A stretch of 20,642 bases of DNA from Caldisericaceae bacterium (GTDB lineage Bacteria > Caldisericota > Caldisericia > Caldisericales > Caldisericaceae): assembly GCA_021161495.1 (NCBI GenBank), contig JAGHAO010000055.1, positions 1-20,642 of the forward strand. Direction: 5' to 3'. The notes beneath the pieces are model-generated. The model made no database searches. It saw only the letters and a program-made list of their open reading frames with translations, and was not told where the DNA came from. The position numbers were made by a program, and so were the translations under genes. Numbering within the stretch: the first letter of the stretch is position 1; the number at the start of each line of letters is the position of its first letter. Positions 7,408 to 14,753 of this stretch are shown here, in pieces.

Positions 7408-7808
7408 TTTTCACCTCCCGTAAGATCTTCTTTTGTAAAAGCATAAGGCAAAAGTTTGTCGAGCGTTGTTTCGATAACCTTTCCTTTGAGATTTGCCGCA
7501 TATATTTTAATATGAGGAGAAAATTCGGCAAGAACTTGCCTGCACATACCACAGGGCATAGCGGGCTCCTTTGTGTCTGTAACGACCGCAATCTCGGTAA
7601 ACTCTTTTTCTCCTTCACTAACCGCTTTGAAAACCGCAACACGCTCCGCACACATACTTGCACCGTAACTCGAATTTTCCACGTTGCAACCCGTAAATAC
7701 TTTGCCCGTCTTTGTAAGTAATGCCGCTCCCACCTTAAAATCGGAATAGGGGGCATATGCGTTTTCCCTGACTTTTATTGCCATTTCAATAAGTTCTTCT
7801 TTGTTCAC
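7404..7808 (-). CDS. cdd: Cytidine deaminase
   Basis: This short, homotetrameric-type cytidine deaminase (134 aa) converts cytidine and deoxycytidine to the uridine forms in pyrimidine salvage. The zinc site is CAE (Cys53, catalytic Glu55) and PCGMC (Cys86, Cys89), and AYAPYSDFKVGAAL (17-30) is the substrate-binding segment. The start codon is GTG at 7808, with AGGAGG about 7 nt upstream, in a GTGA overlap with the stop of the membrane protein gene. In many Firmicutes cdd lies in the phoH-ybeY-dgkA-cdd-era cluster, which agrees with its place here. Confidence 0.97.
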   Translation of the reverse strand: MNKEELIEMAIKVRENAYAPYSDFKVGAALLTKTGKVFTGCNVENSSYGASMCAERVAVFKAVSEGEKEFTEIAVVTDTKEPAMPCGMCRQVLAEFSPHIKIYAANLKGKVIETTLDKLLPYAFTKEDLTGGEK

Positions 7809-9106
7809 TTTTTCGCCTCCTTGTTCTTTAATATGACTTTTATCTGAACGATTCTTCTGTTCCTCACTTTAATCGGTATTAATTTGAATCCGTCTATTTC
7901 GACTTCTTCGCCCGGGCTGGGCAACCTCCCCAATTTCTCCAAGATTATTCCGCCTATTGTGTCTGCCTCCTCGTCCGACAGGTTTGCCTCAAACTGTTCG
8001 TTAAAATCGTCAATACTCATCATCCCGGAAATAAGATAAACATTCTCTCCGATTTTTTGGAACGTTTTTTCCTCCACTTCGTATTCATCCTGAATTTCTC
8101 CGACAATCTCTTCGAGCAGATCCTCCATTGTGACGAGACCGGAAACTCCTCCGTATTCGTCAAACACAATTGCCATCTGTATCTTCTTTTTTTGCATTTC
8201 CCTGAAAAGTTCGTCCACACGTTTTGTTTCCGGGACAAAATACGCAGGCCTCAGAATATCTTTTAGTTTTACTTTTTGCCTGCTGTCCGCCTTCATTTGG
8301 AAGATCTTAAACAAATCTTTTGTGTAAAGTATGCCTACGATATTATCTATTTTACCGTTGTAAACAGGGATTCTCGAATGATTACTTTTAACCACCACAT
8401 TTAGAATCTGTTCTATTGTGGCGGATACCGGTATTGTGACCATATCCACTCTCGGAGTCATCACTTCTCTCACAAGCGTATCTCCGAATTCGAAGATGCT
8501 GAAAATCATCTTTTCTTCGGATTTTTCTATGATTCCTTCCTCTTTTCCGAGGTGAATCATTGTGATAATCTCTTCGGAATTCTCGAACACAGTTTTTACG
8601 TTTTCTTTCACTCCGAATATTGCGAGAAAGAATTTGGATATCTTGGAAAGAACCCAGGCGAACGGAAAAAGCACAATCCAGAAAAAGTAAAAAAGATAAA
8701 AAAACCTGCTAGAAAATTTTTCCGGATTGTACGCAGCAACACTTTTAGGTATCATCTCTCCGAAGATAACTATTACGACGGTAAGTGCAACGGTTACCCA
8801 CGTAAGGGAAAGGGAGGGAGAGATATGCTTTGTCTTGGCAAGAGTAACGCTGAAATATGTTGTAAGTACGGAGGCAAGTATGTTAACAAAGTTGTTACCC
8901 AAAACTATGGGGCTGATAAATTTCTCCGGATTTTTCTTCAGTTCCAGAATCCTCTTCGCTATTACGGAACCTTTTGTTGCCATAGATTCTAATTTAATTC
9001 TGGATACGGATAAGAGTGCCGCTTCCATTCCGGAAAAAAATGCAGAGAGCAAAACAAGCAGCACAAAAGCGAAAATCACGTACCCCCAACTCACAGGGTT
9101 ACTCAT
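7805..9106 (-). CDS. CNNM/CorC-type membrane protein with CBS pair (HlyC/CorC family)
   Basis: This 433-aa integral membrane protein of the HlyC/CorC (DUF21-CBS-CorC_HlyC) family is linked to Mg2+/Co2+ export or homeostasis. The N-terminal CNNM region has four hydrophobic segments (about 8-30, 64-88, 98-121, 132-164) with FSGMEAALLSV and FGEMIPK. Two CBS motifs follow (about 215-270 with MTPRVDM and SRIPVY, and 285-340 with VFDEYGGVSGLVTMEDL). A C-terminal CorC_HlyC domain ends the protein (356-427, LISGMMSIDDFNE, IGGIILEKLGRLPSPGE). It is not a haemolysin despite the historic name. The start ATG overlaps the ybeY stop by 4 nt; AGGAGG lies 13 nt upstream, longer than usual. It takes the position where dgkA is often found. 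Confidence 0.93.
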   Translation of the reverse strand: MSNPVSWGYVIFAFVLLVLLSAFFSGMEAALLSVSRIKLESMATKGSVIAKRILELKKNPEKFISPIVLGNNFVNILASVLTTYFSVTLAKTKHISPSLSLTWVTVALTVVIVIFGEMIPKSVAAYNPEKFSSRFFYLFYFFWIVLFPFAWVLSKISKFFLAIFGVKENVKTVFENSEEIITMIHLGKEEGIIEKSEEKMIFSIFEFGDTLVREVMTPRVDMVTIPVSATIEQILNVVVKSNHSRIPVYNGKIDNIVGILYTKDLFKIFQMKADSRQKVKLKDILRPAYFVPETKRVDELFREMQKKKIQMAIVFDEYGGVSGLVTMEDLLEEIVGEIQDEYEVEEKTFQKIGENVYLISGMMSIDDFNEQFEANLSDEEADTIGGIILEKLGRLPSPGEEVEIDGFKLIPIKVRNRRIVQIKVILKNKEAKK

Positions 9107-9573
9107 TTTTTGATATCAACCTCCTTGATAAAATTTCTGATAGTATTAATATTTAATTTGTTAAATATTTCTTCTTCCTTTTTCTCCATAATGATTCTGT
9201 CTTTTTCTTTTATGTGGTCGTATCCCAAAAGATGTAAAAATCCATGAATAATGAGAAACGCCATATAATCATTAAAATCATTTCCCTGTTTTAAGGCTTG
9301 TTTTTTCGCAACAAGGGGACATATAACGATGTCTCCCAATAAACGCTCGCCGTTTACGACCTCCATAAAAGGAAAAGATATAACATTCGTGGGTGAATCT
9401 TTCTTGCGGAAATCCCTATTTATTTGCCTGATTCTTTTTTCACCTACAAAGGACAGGCTTAATGATCCGTTATCCACCCCCGCAATCTCCGCTATTCTAT
9501 TTACAATGTCGAATAATTTACGCTTTTTTACTTTGAATTTTCTCGTATGGTTTGAAAAATCAACTTTTATCAT
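9103..9573 (-). CDS. ybeY: Endoribonuclease YbeY (rRNA maturation factor)
   Basis: This 156-aa zinc-dependent UPF0054 family protein is involved in 16S rRNA 3' end maturation and ribosome quality control. The signature H-x3-H-x5-H is HGFLHLLGYDH (His110, His114, His120), preceded by the conserved SPTNVISFPF (60-69) and LGDIVIC (79-85). The start ATG has a moderate GGAAG 7 nt upstream and overlaps the pgpH stop by 14 nt. The phoH-pgpH-ybeY order is a widely conserved bacterial neighbourhood and supports the call. Confidence 0.97.
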   Translation of the reverse strand: MIKVDFSNHTRKFKVKKRKLFDIVNRIAEIAGVDNGSLSLSFVGEKRIRQINRDFRKKDSPTNVISFPFMEVVNGERLLGDIVICPLVAKKQALKQGNDFNDYMAFLIIHGFLHLLGYDHIKEKDRIIMEKKEEEIFNKLNINTIRNFIKEVDIKK

Positions 9574-11668
9574 TTTTTTCTTCCGGGTATGCCTCTCTCC
9601 TGTGATAGAAACTCACCATCGAATTAAACAACGATTCCTTAACTTTTTTCAAATCGGCAAGTGTCAATGCACACTCGTCAAGTTGGCCGTCTTCAATTCT
9701 GTCGTTTACGATGCTTTCAACAACCTCGCTTATTTTTGTTTTATCGAGGTCAACCATACTATGCATCTTGGCTTCCACGGCATCCGCAAGCATAAGCACA
9801 CCTTCCTCTTTCGTGTGAGGAAGAGGGCCCGGGTATCTGAAATCATCCTTACGGACATTCGGATCTTTTTCCTTGGCTTTGTGATAAAAATAAGATACAA
9901 CAGTTGTTCCGTGATGGGTGCGGATGAAGTTTATCACTTCCTCGGGAAGCCTGTACCTTTTCGCAATCTGAACTCCGTCTTTCACATGATTTATAATAAC
10001 CGTTTTGCTGAGATTCGGCGTGATTTCGTTGTGAATATTCGGGATACCTATCTGGTTTTCCGTGAAATAATAAGGGTGAAGCATTTTCCCGATATCATGA
10101 TAATATGCACCTACCCTCACAAGCAAGGCATTTCCGCCGATTGCCGAAACCGCAGCGGAAGCAAGGCTTGCAACGTTCATACTGTGTTGATATGTTCCCG
10201 GTGCTTTCAGCAGCAGTTCTTTAAGCAGAGGCGTATTTGTGTCGCTCAATTCCAAAAGTCTCACCGTTGTAGTTTCGTTAAATATGTGGTCGAGGACAAA
10301 TATAATACCGAGGGCGAAAAGAGAAGAGCCGAAGAAATTGACAAAAGCATATGTCAAATCGAATTCTATGCGGAGTAAGGGCACATTACCCGTAATATCT
10401 ATAAGCAGGGTTAATATCGTAAAACTCACGGCACCTGCGAGGCCTGCGTATATAATGGTTACCATTCGGGAGAAATGTCTCAAAATAAACAGGGAAATGA
10501 CGGTGGACGCAAGCATCGCAAAAAGAATAGCAGGTTTTATATCAAAGGGCAGGGTTATGAGAAGCATAAAAGCAACCGAAGTTATAATTGCGGCATCCTT
10601 GTCAAAGAATGCAAAAATGAGGAAAGCAAGAAGCGGAACGGGAATGAGATAAGGGGAAATCGGCTCCAACAAGAAGAACATTATGAAAACAATAGCGCTT
10701 ATTATTGCGAATTCAGCACTCTTCTTGGCTTTATTCGATTCTCTTATTTTTTTACTGTCAAGCAAACCGGCATATGAAATCCCTAAGAAATACAAAATAA
10801 AAATAATTATGCTTAATATGATTTTCCAATCGCTTTTTGTCCTGACGAGCCCTATGGCAACCAAAATGTTATATTCGTCTTGGGTGATTTTTTCTCCCTT
10901 TTGAACAATTATGTCTCCTTTGTTTATGGTAACTTTAACGGGAGGCACCGCATTCACTGCTTTTTGTATGGCAGATTCCGTGGCTTCTTTATCGTATATG
11001 AGATTTGGCTCGATTACTTGCCTCAAAACATACGCCATAAGTTCTTTTTCCGCATCTGAATAGGAGGACTTGTTTATTTCCTCCGTGCCGATTTGCACCG
11101 CCTGATTTATACTGTCACTTTTAACTCCCATTATCATCAGTTTGTAAAGAACCGCTTTCGTAAATTCTCTTATTTTCTCAATGTTGTTCGTACTCTCCTT
11201 CAAAAGAAGATCCGCAAAGGATTTATTCCCGGAAAACAGCGCTTCCAACTCTTTATGCTTTTCCACAACGTCTTTTTTTGATGACAAAATAGAATCGATT
11301 TTATTGAAAATATCATCGCATTTTTTAAGGACTTCTTTTTCCTTGTTTACGTCAAGTTTGTAAACGGGCGAAACGGATTCCGCAATTTTTTTCTTGAGTT
11401 CCGCCGTTTTCTGGCTATCTACGTATGTAAACGTTCGAGGTGCGGTGATGTTCTCCGGGGCAACCTCGCCCACCTTCAAATTCAGATTTTTCGGAAAGTA
11501 AAAATAAAAGGTGATCCCGAAAAGAAACACGGCAAGGAGCAGAACGATTACAAGCGAAAAGAGATTATTTTTTACGTAATAAGATATCCTCCTGCCGGAG
11601 AAAAAGTCGATTCTTTTAGTGAATATTCCGTAGTTATTCTTTCTTTTTTTCATTTTTTTCGTATGCAT
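9560..11668 (-). CDS. pgpH: PgpH/YqfF-family 7TM-HD protein, likely c-di-AMP phosphodiesterase
   Basis: This 702-aa membrane phosphodiesterase of the 7TMR-HD family is known in Listeria PgpH to hydrolyse c-di-AMP. In order: a first membrane span (about 36-58), a large extracytoplasmic domain (60-275, with VGEVAPENITAPRTF and KGDIIVQKGEKIT), seven spans (about 283-460), then a cytoplasmic HD domain. HD features are APGTYQHSMNVA (489-500), YYHDIGKM (522-529), NEITP (547-551) and THHGTT (584-589). This implies c-di-AMP signalling in the organism. Start: ATG at 11668 or 11653 (residue 6); neither has a Shine-Dalgarno sequence, and both lie inside the phoH 3' end, so translational coupling is likely. 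Confidence 0.93.
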   Translation of the reverse strand: MHTKKMKKRKNNYGIFTKRIDFFSGRRISYYVKNNLFSLVIVLLLAVFLFGITFYFYFPKNLNLKVGEVAPENITAPRTFTYVDSQKTAELKKKIAESVSPVYKLDVNKEKEVLKKCDDIFNKIDSILSSKKDVVEKHKELEALFSGNKSFADLLLKESTNNIEKIREFTKAVLYKLMIMGVKSDSINQAVQIGTEEINKSSYSDAEKELMAYVLRQVIEPNLIYDKEATESAIQKAVNAVPPVKVTINKGDIIVQKGEKITQDEYNILVAIGLVRTKSDWKIILSIIIFILYFLGISYAGLLDSKKIRESNKAKKSAEFAIISAIVFIMFFLLEPISPYLIPVPLLAFLIFAFFDKDAAIITSVAFMLLITLPFDIKPAILFAMLASTVISLFILRHFSRMVTIIYAGLAGAVSFTILTLLIDITGNVPLLRIEFDLTYAFVNFFGSSLFALGIIFVLDHIFNETTTVRLLELSDTNTPLLKELLLKAPGTYQHSMNVASLASAAVSAIGGNALLVRVGAYYHDIGKMLHPYYFTENQIGIPNIHNEITPNLSKTVIINHVKDGVQIAKRYRLPEEVINFIRTHHGTTVVSYFYHKAKEKDPNVRKDDFRYPGPLPHTKEEGVLMLADAVEAKMHSMVDLDKTKISEVVESIVNDRIEDGQLDECALTLADLKKVKESLFNSMVSFYHRREAYPEEKNDKS

Positions 11669-12587
11669 CTATGATTTTTTGAACGAGTTCGTGGCGAACG
11701 ACATCTTTGCTCGTAAGGTAAACAAATTCAATACCTTTTATGTTTTTTAATATTTTGCTCGCCGCGGCAAGTCCGTCCTCTCCTTGTGAGGGAAGCAGGT
11801 CGCTTTGTGTGATGTCTCCCGTGATAACCATCTTGGAGCCTTCGCCAAGCCTTGTGAGAAACATTTTCATTTGGGAGAACGTGGTATTTTGTGCTTCGTC
11901 AAGTATTATGAATGCGTCGTTCAATGTCCTTCCTCGCATATATGCAAGCGGTGCAATTTCAATTGTTTTGTTTGCAAGAAGCCTGAACGTTTTTTCCTGG
12001 CCTAAAAAGTCGTACAGGGCGTCGTAAATCGGCCTGAAATACGGGTCAACCTTTTGCTGTATATCTCCCGGCAAAAATCCCAATTTTTCACCTGCTTCGA
12101 TCACGGGGCGCGTCAGGATTATTCTGTTCGTAAGCCCGTTCAAGTAGTATCTGACTGCGAGAGCGACGGAAAGGTACGTTTTTCCGGTTCCGGCAGGGCC
12201 TATAACGAACGTAATGCTATTTTTCAAAACGGATTCCACATATTTTCTTTGCCCGAATGTCCTGGGAGCAATTTTTCTGCCTTTTATATCATGCAAGATA
12301 ACGGTATCGGGGATTTTTCTTAGGAAATCTTCGCTTTTCTCGTTTTTCACGGAGTAAATAAGATCCGTCACGGAAAAAGAAAACTTTTTGGAAGCAAGGT
12401 ATTCCATATCCTTGATGATCTTGCTCGCTTTTTTGACTTGCATTTCACTGCCTGCGATTACGAATTTCCCGTCGCGAAGCAGTATATTAACGCCCAACTC
12501 TTTTTCTATTGTCTTAATATTTTCATCCAGAACGCCTAAAACGTTCGGAATGTTTTTCGCATTTTTCACTTCTATTTCTTCTTTCAT
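11634..12587 (-). CDS. phoH: PhoH-family ATPase (PhoH-like / YbeZ type)
   Basis: This 317-aa cytoplasmic P-loop ATPase of the PhoH/YbeZ group is thought to work with YbeY in RNA processing. The N-terminal part (about 15-65) resembles a KH-like RNA-binding domain. The PhoH core follows, with IGPAGTGKTYL (129-139, Walker A), TRPVIEAGEKLGFLPGD (159-175), FIILDEAQNTT (226-236, Walker B) and VITGDITQSDL (254-264). Length is typical. No Shine-Dalgarno sequence precedes the ATG; a TGnTAAAAT element lies only 10 nt upstream. The gene may therefore be nearly leaderless or depend on the metallophosphoesterase transcript, which ends 42 nt upstream. It is the first gene of the phoH-pgpH-ybeY set. Confidence 0.95.
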   Translation of the reverse strand: MKEEIEVKNAKNIPNVLGVLDENIKTIEKELGVNILLRDGKFVIAGSEMQVKKASKIIKDMEYLASKKFSFSVTDLIYSVKNEKSEDFLRKIPDTVILHDIKGRKIAPRTFGQRKYVESVLKNSITFVIGPAGTGKTYLSVALAVRYYLNGLTNRIILTRPVIEAGEKLGFLPGDIQQKVDPYFRPIYDALYDFLGQEKTFRLLANKTIEIAPLAYMRGRTLNDAFIILDEAQNTTFSQMKMFLTRLGEGSKMVITGDITQSDLLPSQGEDGLAAASKILKNIKGIEFVYLTSKDVVRHELVQKIIDAYEKNEKKKE

Positions 12588-12597
12588 AGCAATATAT

Positions 12598-12606
12598 ATT
12601 TTAGCA
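12598..12606 (-). promoter_or_regulatory. Possible extended -10 element just upstream of phoH
   Basis: On the minus strand the bases read TGCTAAAAT (TGn plus TAAAAT, five of six consensus bases), followed by 10 nt and then the phoH ATG. Initiation 6-7 nt downstream would leave a leader of only about 3-4 nt, fitting the lack of a ribosome binding site. The -35 region is poor (TTTTAC at 17 bp). AT-rich chance matches are common, so confidence is low. Confidence 0.3.
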
Positions 12607-12629
12607 ATGTTTTCGAAATAGTAAAATCC

Positions 12630-13325
12630 TCAAACCCTTTGGTACAAAATGTCAATGAGTTTTTCCGGCAACCCCCGTTCTTTTATGTCTCTTGCAACCT
12701 TTTCGATATTATATTCTTTCCTGTAAAAATCCACTTTGTTTTTCTCAGTGTCAATCACGGCGTAACTTGCTCTTGGGTCTCCGTCTCTGGGCTGCCCGAC
12801 ACTTCCGGGGTTCAGGATTAACCCGTTCTTTTTTCTTTTTATGAGGATCGGGAAATGTGTGTGCCCGTAAATAACAAAATCTGCGTCTATATTTTCAAAT
12901 TCTCTTTCTATTTCCGAAGCGGATATTTTATTCGGGTTTAAATATTTGAATAACGGATCGGAAAAAGATGCATGCACCATAAAAAATTTCTTTCCGTCCA
13001 ATAAAAATTCGGAACTTAAAGGAAGGCTTGCAAGGAATTTCAGTTCCTGCGGATTCAATACTTTCCGGGTGAATTTTCGGGTCTCAGCGGAAAGGTCGTG
13101 CATTGCCGGAGAACAACGACAATCAACCCCGAACCCCGCCGCATTATCGTGATTTCCCCTGACAAAAAAGAGCGTTTCTTCTTTTAGTTTTTGCAAACAC
13201 TCCTTTGGCCGGGGGCCGTAATCCACGATGTCCCCTGCAAACAACACCGCATCGCACGGTTCTTTCAAAACAGCATTTAACGCTTCGATATTCCCGTGTA
13301 CATCCGAAATGACAAGTATGCGCAT
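12630..13325 (-). CDS. Calcineurin-like metallophosphoesterase (YfcE/MJ0936-type)
   Basis: This 231-aa predicted cytoplasmic dimetal phosphodiesterase has the full motif set: SDVHGN (7-12), FAGDIVDYG (29-37), VRGNHD (55-60), MVHAS (116-120) and YGHTHFP (153-159), plus NPGSVGQPRDG (172-182). These match the YfcE/MJ0936 group, whose members hydrolyse phosphodiesters of unknown physiological identity. It is the promoter-proximal gene of the leftward block, with GGAGGG 5 nt before the ATG. It ends 42 nt before phoH with no terminator seen, so it may be co-transcribed with the phoH cluster. Confidence 0.93.
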   Translation of the reverse strand: MRILVISDVHGNIEALNAVLKEPCDAVLFAGDIVDYGPRPKECLQKLKEETLFFVRGNHDNAAGFGVDCRCSPAMHDLSAETRKFTRKVLNPQELKFLASLPLSSEFLLDGKKFFMVHASFSDPLFKYLNPNKISASEIEREFENIDADFVIYGHTHFPILIKRKKNGLILNPGSVGQPRDGDPRASYAVIDTEKNKVDFYRKEYNIEKVARDIKERGLPEKLIDILYQRV

Positions 13326-13342
13326 TTTTCCCTCCGAATATG

Positions 13343-13371
13343 TTTGTTTCTTGTTAAATTGTATATATAAT
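13343..13371 (+). promoter_or_regulatory. Rightward promoter of the SDR-comEA-comEC-polA operon
   Basis: TTGTTT (13344-13349) and a consensus TATAAT (13366-13371) are separated by 16 bp on the plus strand, in the only divergent intergenic space of the window. Initiation is expected near 13378, giving a leader of about 24 nt containing GGAGGT. The -35 matches only the TTG part of the consensus. Confidence 0.6.
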
Positions 13372-13385
13372 TTTTAATAAAGCAA
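13358..13385 (-). promoter_or_regulatory. Leftward promoter of the metallophosphoesterase-phoH block
   Basis: Minus-strand TTGCTT (13380-13385) and TACAAT (13358-13363) are 16 bp apart. This element overlaps the rightward promoter, so polymerase binding in the two directions should compete. The predicted start is near 13351, with a leader of about 26 nt carrying GGAGGG. Confidence 0.55.
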
Positions 13386-13401
13386 CAACGGGAGGTAGGA
13401 G

Positions 13402-14142
13402 ATGGAAATCAAAAGCAAAGTTGCATTGATTACGGGAGGCTCTCGAGGGATCGGAAGGGCAACCGCCTTGCTTCTTGCGGAAAAAGGCGCGGACGTTGCA
13501 ATCATATACAACTCCCGTAAGGAAAAAGCGGAAGAGGTTAAAAAGATCGCACTTTCCAAAGGTGTAAAAGCGGAAATATACGAATGCGACGTTTCCGATT
13601 ACGGCAAAGTAAAGGAAACGGTAGAGCAAATAGTGAAAGACTTCGGAAAAATCAACATAGTTGTGAACAATGCGGGTATTCTCATCAAAAAACCGTTTTT
13701 GGAAACAGCGGAAGAAGATTGGGACAAAACAATAAATGTAGACCTCAAAGGCGTCTTTAATGTTTGCAGATTTTCAATCCCGTTTCTTCTGAAAAATACC
13801 CCCGCAAAGATCGTGAACGTATCGTCGATTGCAGGGAGGAACGGAGGAACCGTAGGTATACCTTATGCGGCATCGAAAGCGGGCGTCATAGGAATCACAT
13901 GTGCACTTGCTTCCGAGTTTACACCGAAAGGAATATACGTGAATGCGGTTGCGCCCGGGCCCGTGGATACGGATCTATTCAAAGGATTGTCACCGGAGCA
14001 GAGAAAAAAGTTGGAATCGCTTTCCCCGAACGGAAGGTTTGCAAAACCGGAAGAAATTGCACATGCCATTGTGTTTTTAATTGAAAACGATTACATTTCC
14101 GGAGAAACTTTGAACATAAACGCAGGAAGGTATATGAACTGA
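13402..14142 (+). CDS. Short-chain dehydrogenase/reductase (FabG-like)
   Basis: This 246-aa classical SDR with a Rossmann fold is an NAD(P)-dependent oxidoreductase. Cofactor motif TGGSRGIG (11-18), NNAG (89-92), the catalytic Ser at 141-142, Tyr155 and Lys159 (YAASK), and the PGPVDT stretch (185-190) are all intact. It resembles FabG (3-oxoacyl-ACP reductase), but no other fatty-acid gene is near, so the substrate is open. The start ATG has GGAGGT 5 nt upstream. It is the first gene of the rightward operon, and its TGA stop shares one base with the comEA ATG. Its place in front of competence genes has no obvious functional explanation. Confidence 0.9.
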   Translation: MEIKSKVALITGGSRGIGRATALLLAEKGADVAIIYNSRKEKAEEVKKIALSKGVKAEIYECDVSDYGKVKETVEQIVKDFGKINIVVNNAGILIKKPFLETAEEDWDKTINVDLKGVFNVCRFSIPFLLKNTPAKIVNVSSIAGRNGGTVGIPYAASKAGVIGITCALASEFTPKGIYVNAVAPGPVDTDLFKGLSPEQRKKLESLSPNGRFAKPEEIAHAIVFLIENDYISGETLNINAGRYMN

Positions 14143-14753
14143 TGGAAGAACTTTCTCCGAAACAATGGATTATCGCTATTATACTTGTAGGACTTATTGC
14201 ATTCGGTGCCGGCAATCTCACCGGAATTAAAACCGCATCGAGAAAAATTCGTGCAAAACCGCAGAATGAGTTGCAAATTCAAACGCCCGTGCAAAGTAAA
14301 ACTGCCGTTCCTCAAAAACCGGAAGAAATCACCGTTTACGTAACCGGAGAAGTAAATAAACCGGATGTGTACGAACTTGAGGAAGGGAGCATCGTGAAAG
14401 ATGCAATCACAAAGGCCGGAGGGGCAACAAAGGATGCCGATCTTATTGCAATAAACCTCGCAAAAAGGGTTAGTGACGGGGAAGAAATAATCGTTCCTAA
14501 GAAAGGAGCACAAAATAAATCGGCTGCAAATCTTTCTCCGGCACCTTCCGAGAAAAACGGAAAAATAAATATCAACACGGCAGACCTTGCAACGTTGGAA
14601 AAACTCCCCGGAATAGGAGAGGTGAAAGCAAACGCAATTATTCAATACAGAAAAGAGCACAACGGATTTAAAACAATTCACGAGATAACGCGTGTAAGCG
14701 GAATCGGGGAGAAAACGTTTGAAAAGATTAAAGATCTCATAACTGTCGGGTGA
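14142..14753 (+). CDS. comEA: Competence protein ComEA (membrane-anchored DNA receptor)
   Basis: This 203-aa protein binds incoming double-stranded DNA at the outer face of the cytoplasmic membrane and hands it to ComEC. An N-terminal membrane anchor (9-24) is followed by a flexible Pro/Gln/Lys linker (30-60). An SLBB domain comes next (62-119, EITVYVTGEVNKPDVYEL), then a second linker and the C-terminal helix-hairpin-helix pair (141-202, INTADLATLEKLPGIGEVKA and VSGIGEKTFEKIKDL). This is the usual Gram-positive-type architecture. The start ATG overlaps the SDR stop by one base, and its stop overlaps the comEC ATG by one base, so translation is coupled along the operon. Confidence 0.95.
   Translation: MEELSPKQWIIAIILVGLIAFGAGNLTGIKTASRKIRAKPQNELQIQTPVQSKTAVPQKPEEITVYVTGEVNKPDVYELEEGSIVKDAITKAGGATKDADLIAINLAKRVSDGEEIIVPKKGAQNKSAANLSPAPSEKNGKININTADLATLEKLPGIGEVKANAIIQYRKEHNGFKTIHEITRVSGIGEKTFEKIKDLITVG

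Noticed and set aside
7316..7756. Second minus-strand frame of 146 codons inside cdd and tpiA
   Set aside because: It is a shifted frame of cdd, is Arg/Lys-rich, and has no family signal. The GTG-started cdd frame has the zinc motifs and an RBS.
9329..10378. Open frame of 349 codons on the plus strand
   Set aside because: It lies antisense to ybeY and pgpH, both with strong family motifs. The translation has no recognisable domain and is Cys/Arg/His-rich as expected of a shadow frame.
11634..11668. A-AAA-AAG slippery heptamer in the phoH zero frame within the phoH/pgpH overlap, as a possible programmed frameshift
   Set aside because: A -1 shift from phoH does not enter the pgpH frame, which is +1 relative to phoH. 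No stimulatory hairpin or upstream Shine-Dalgarno-like element was seen.
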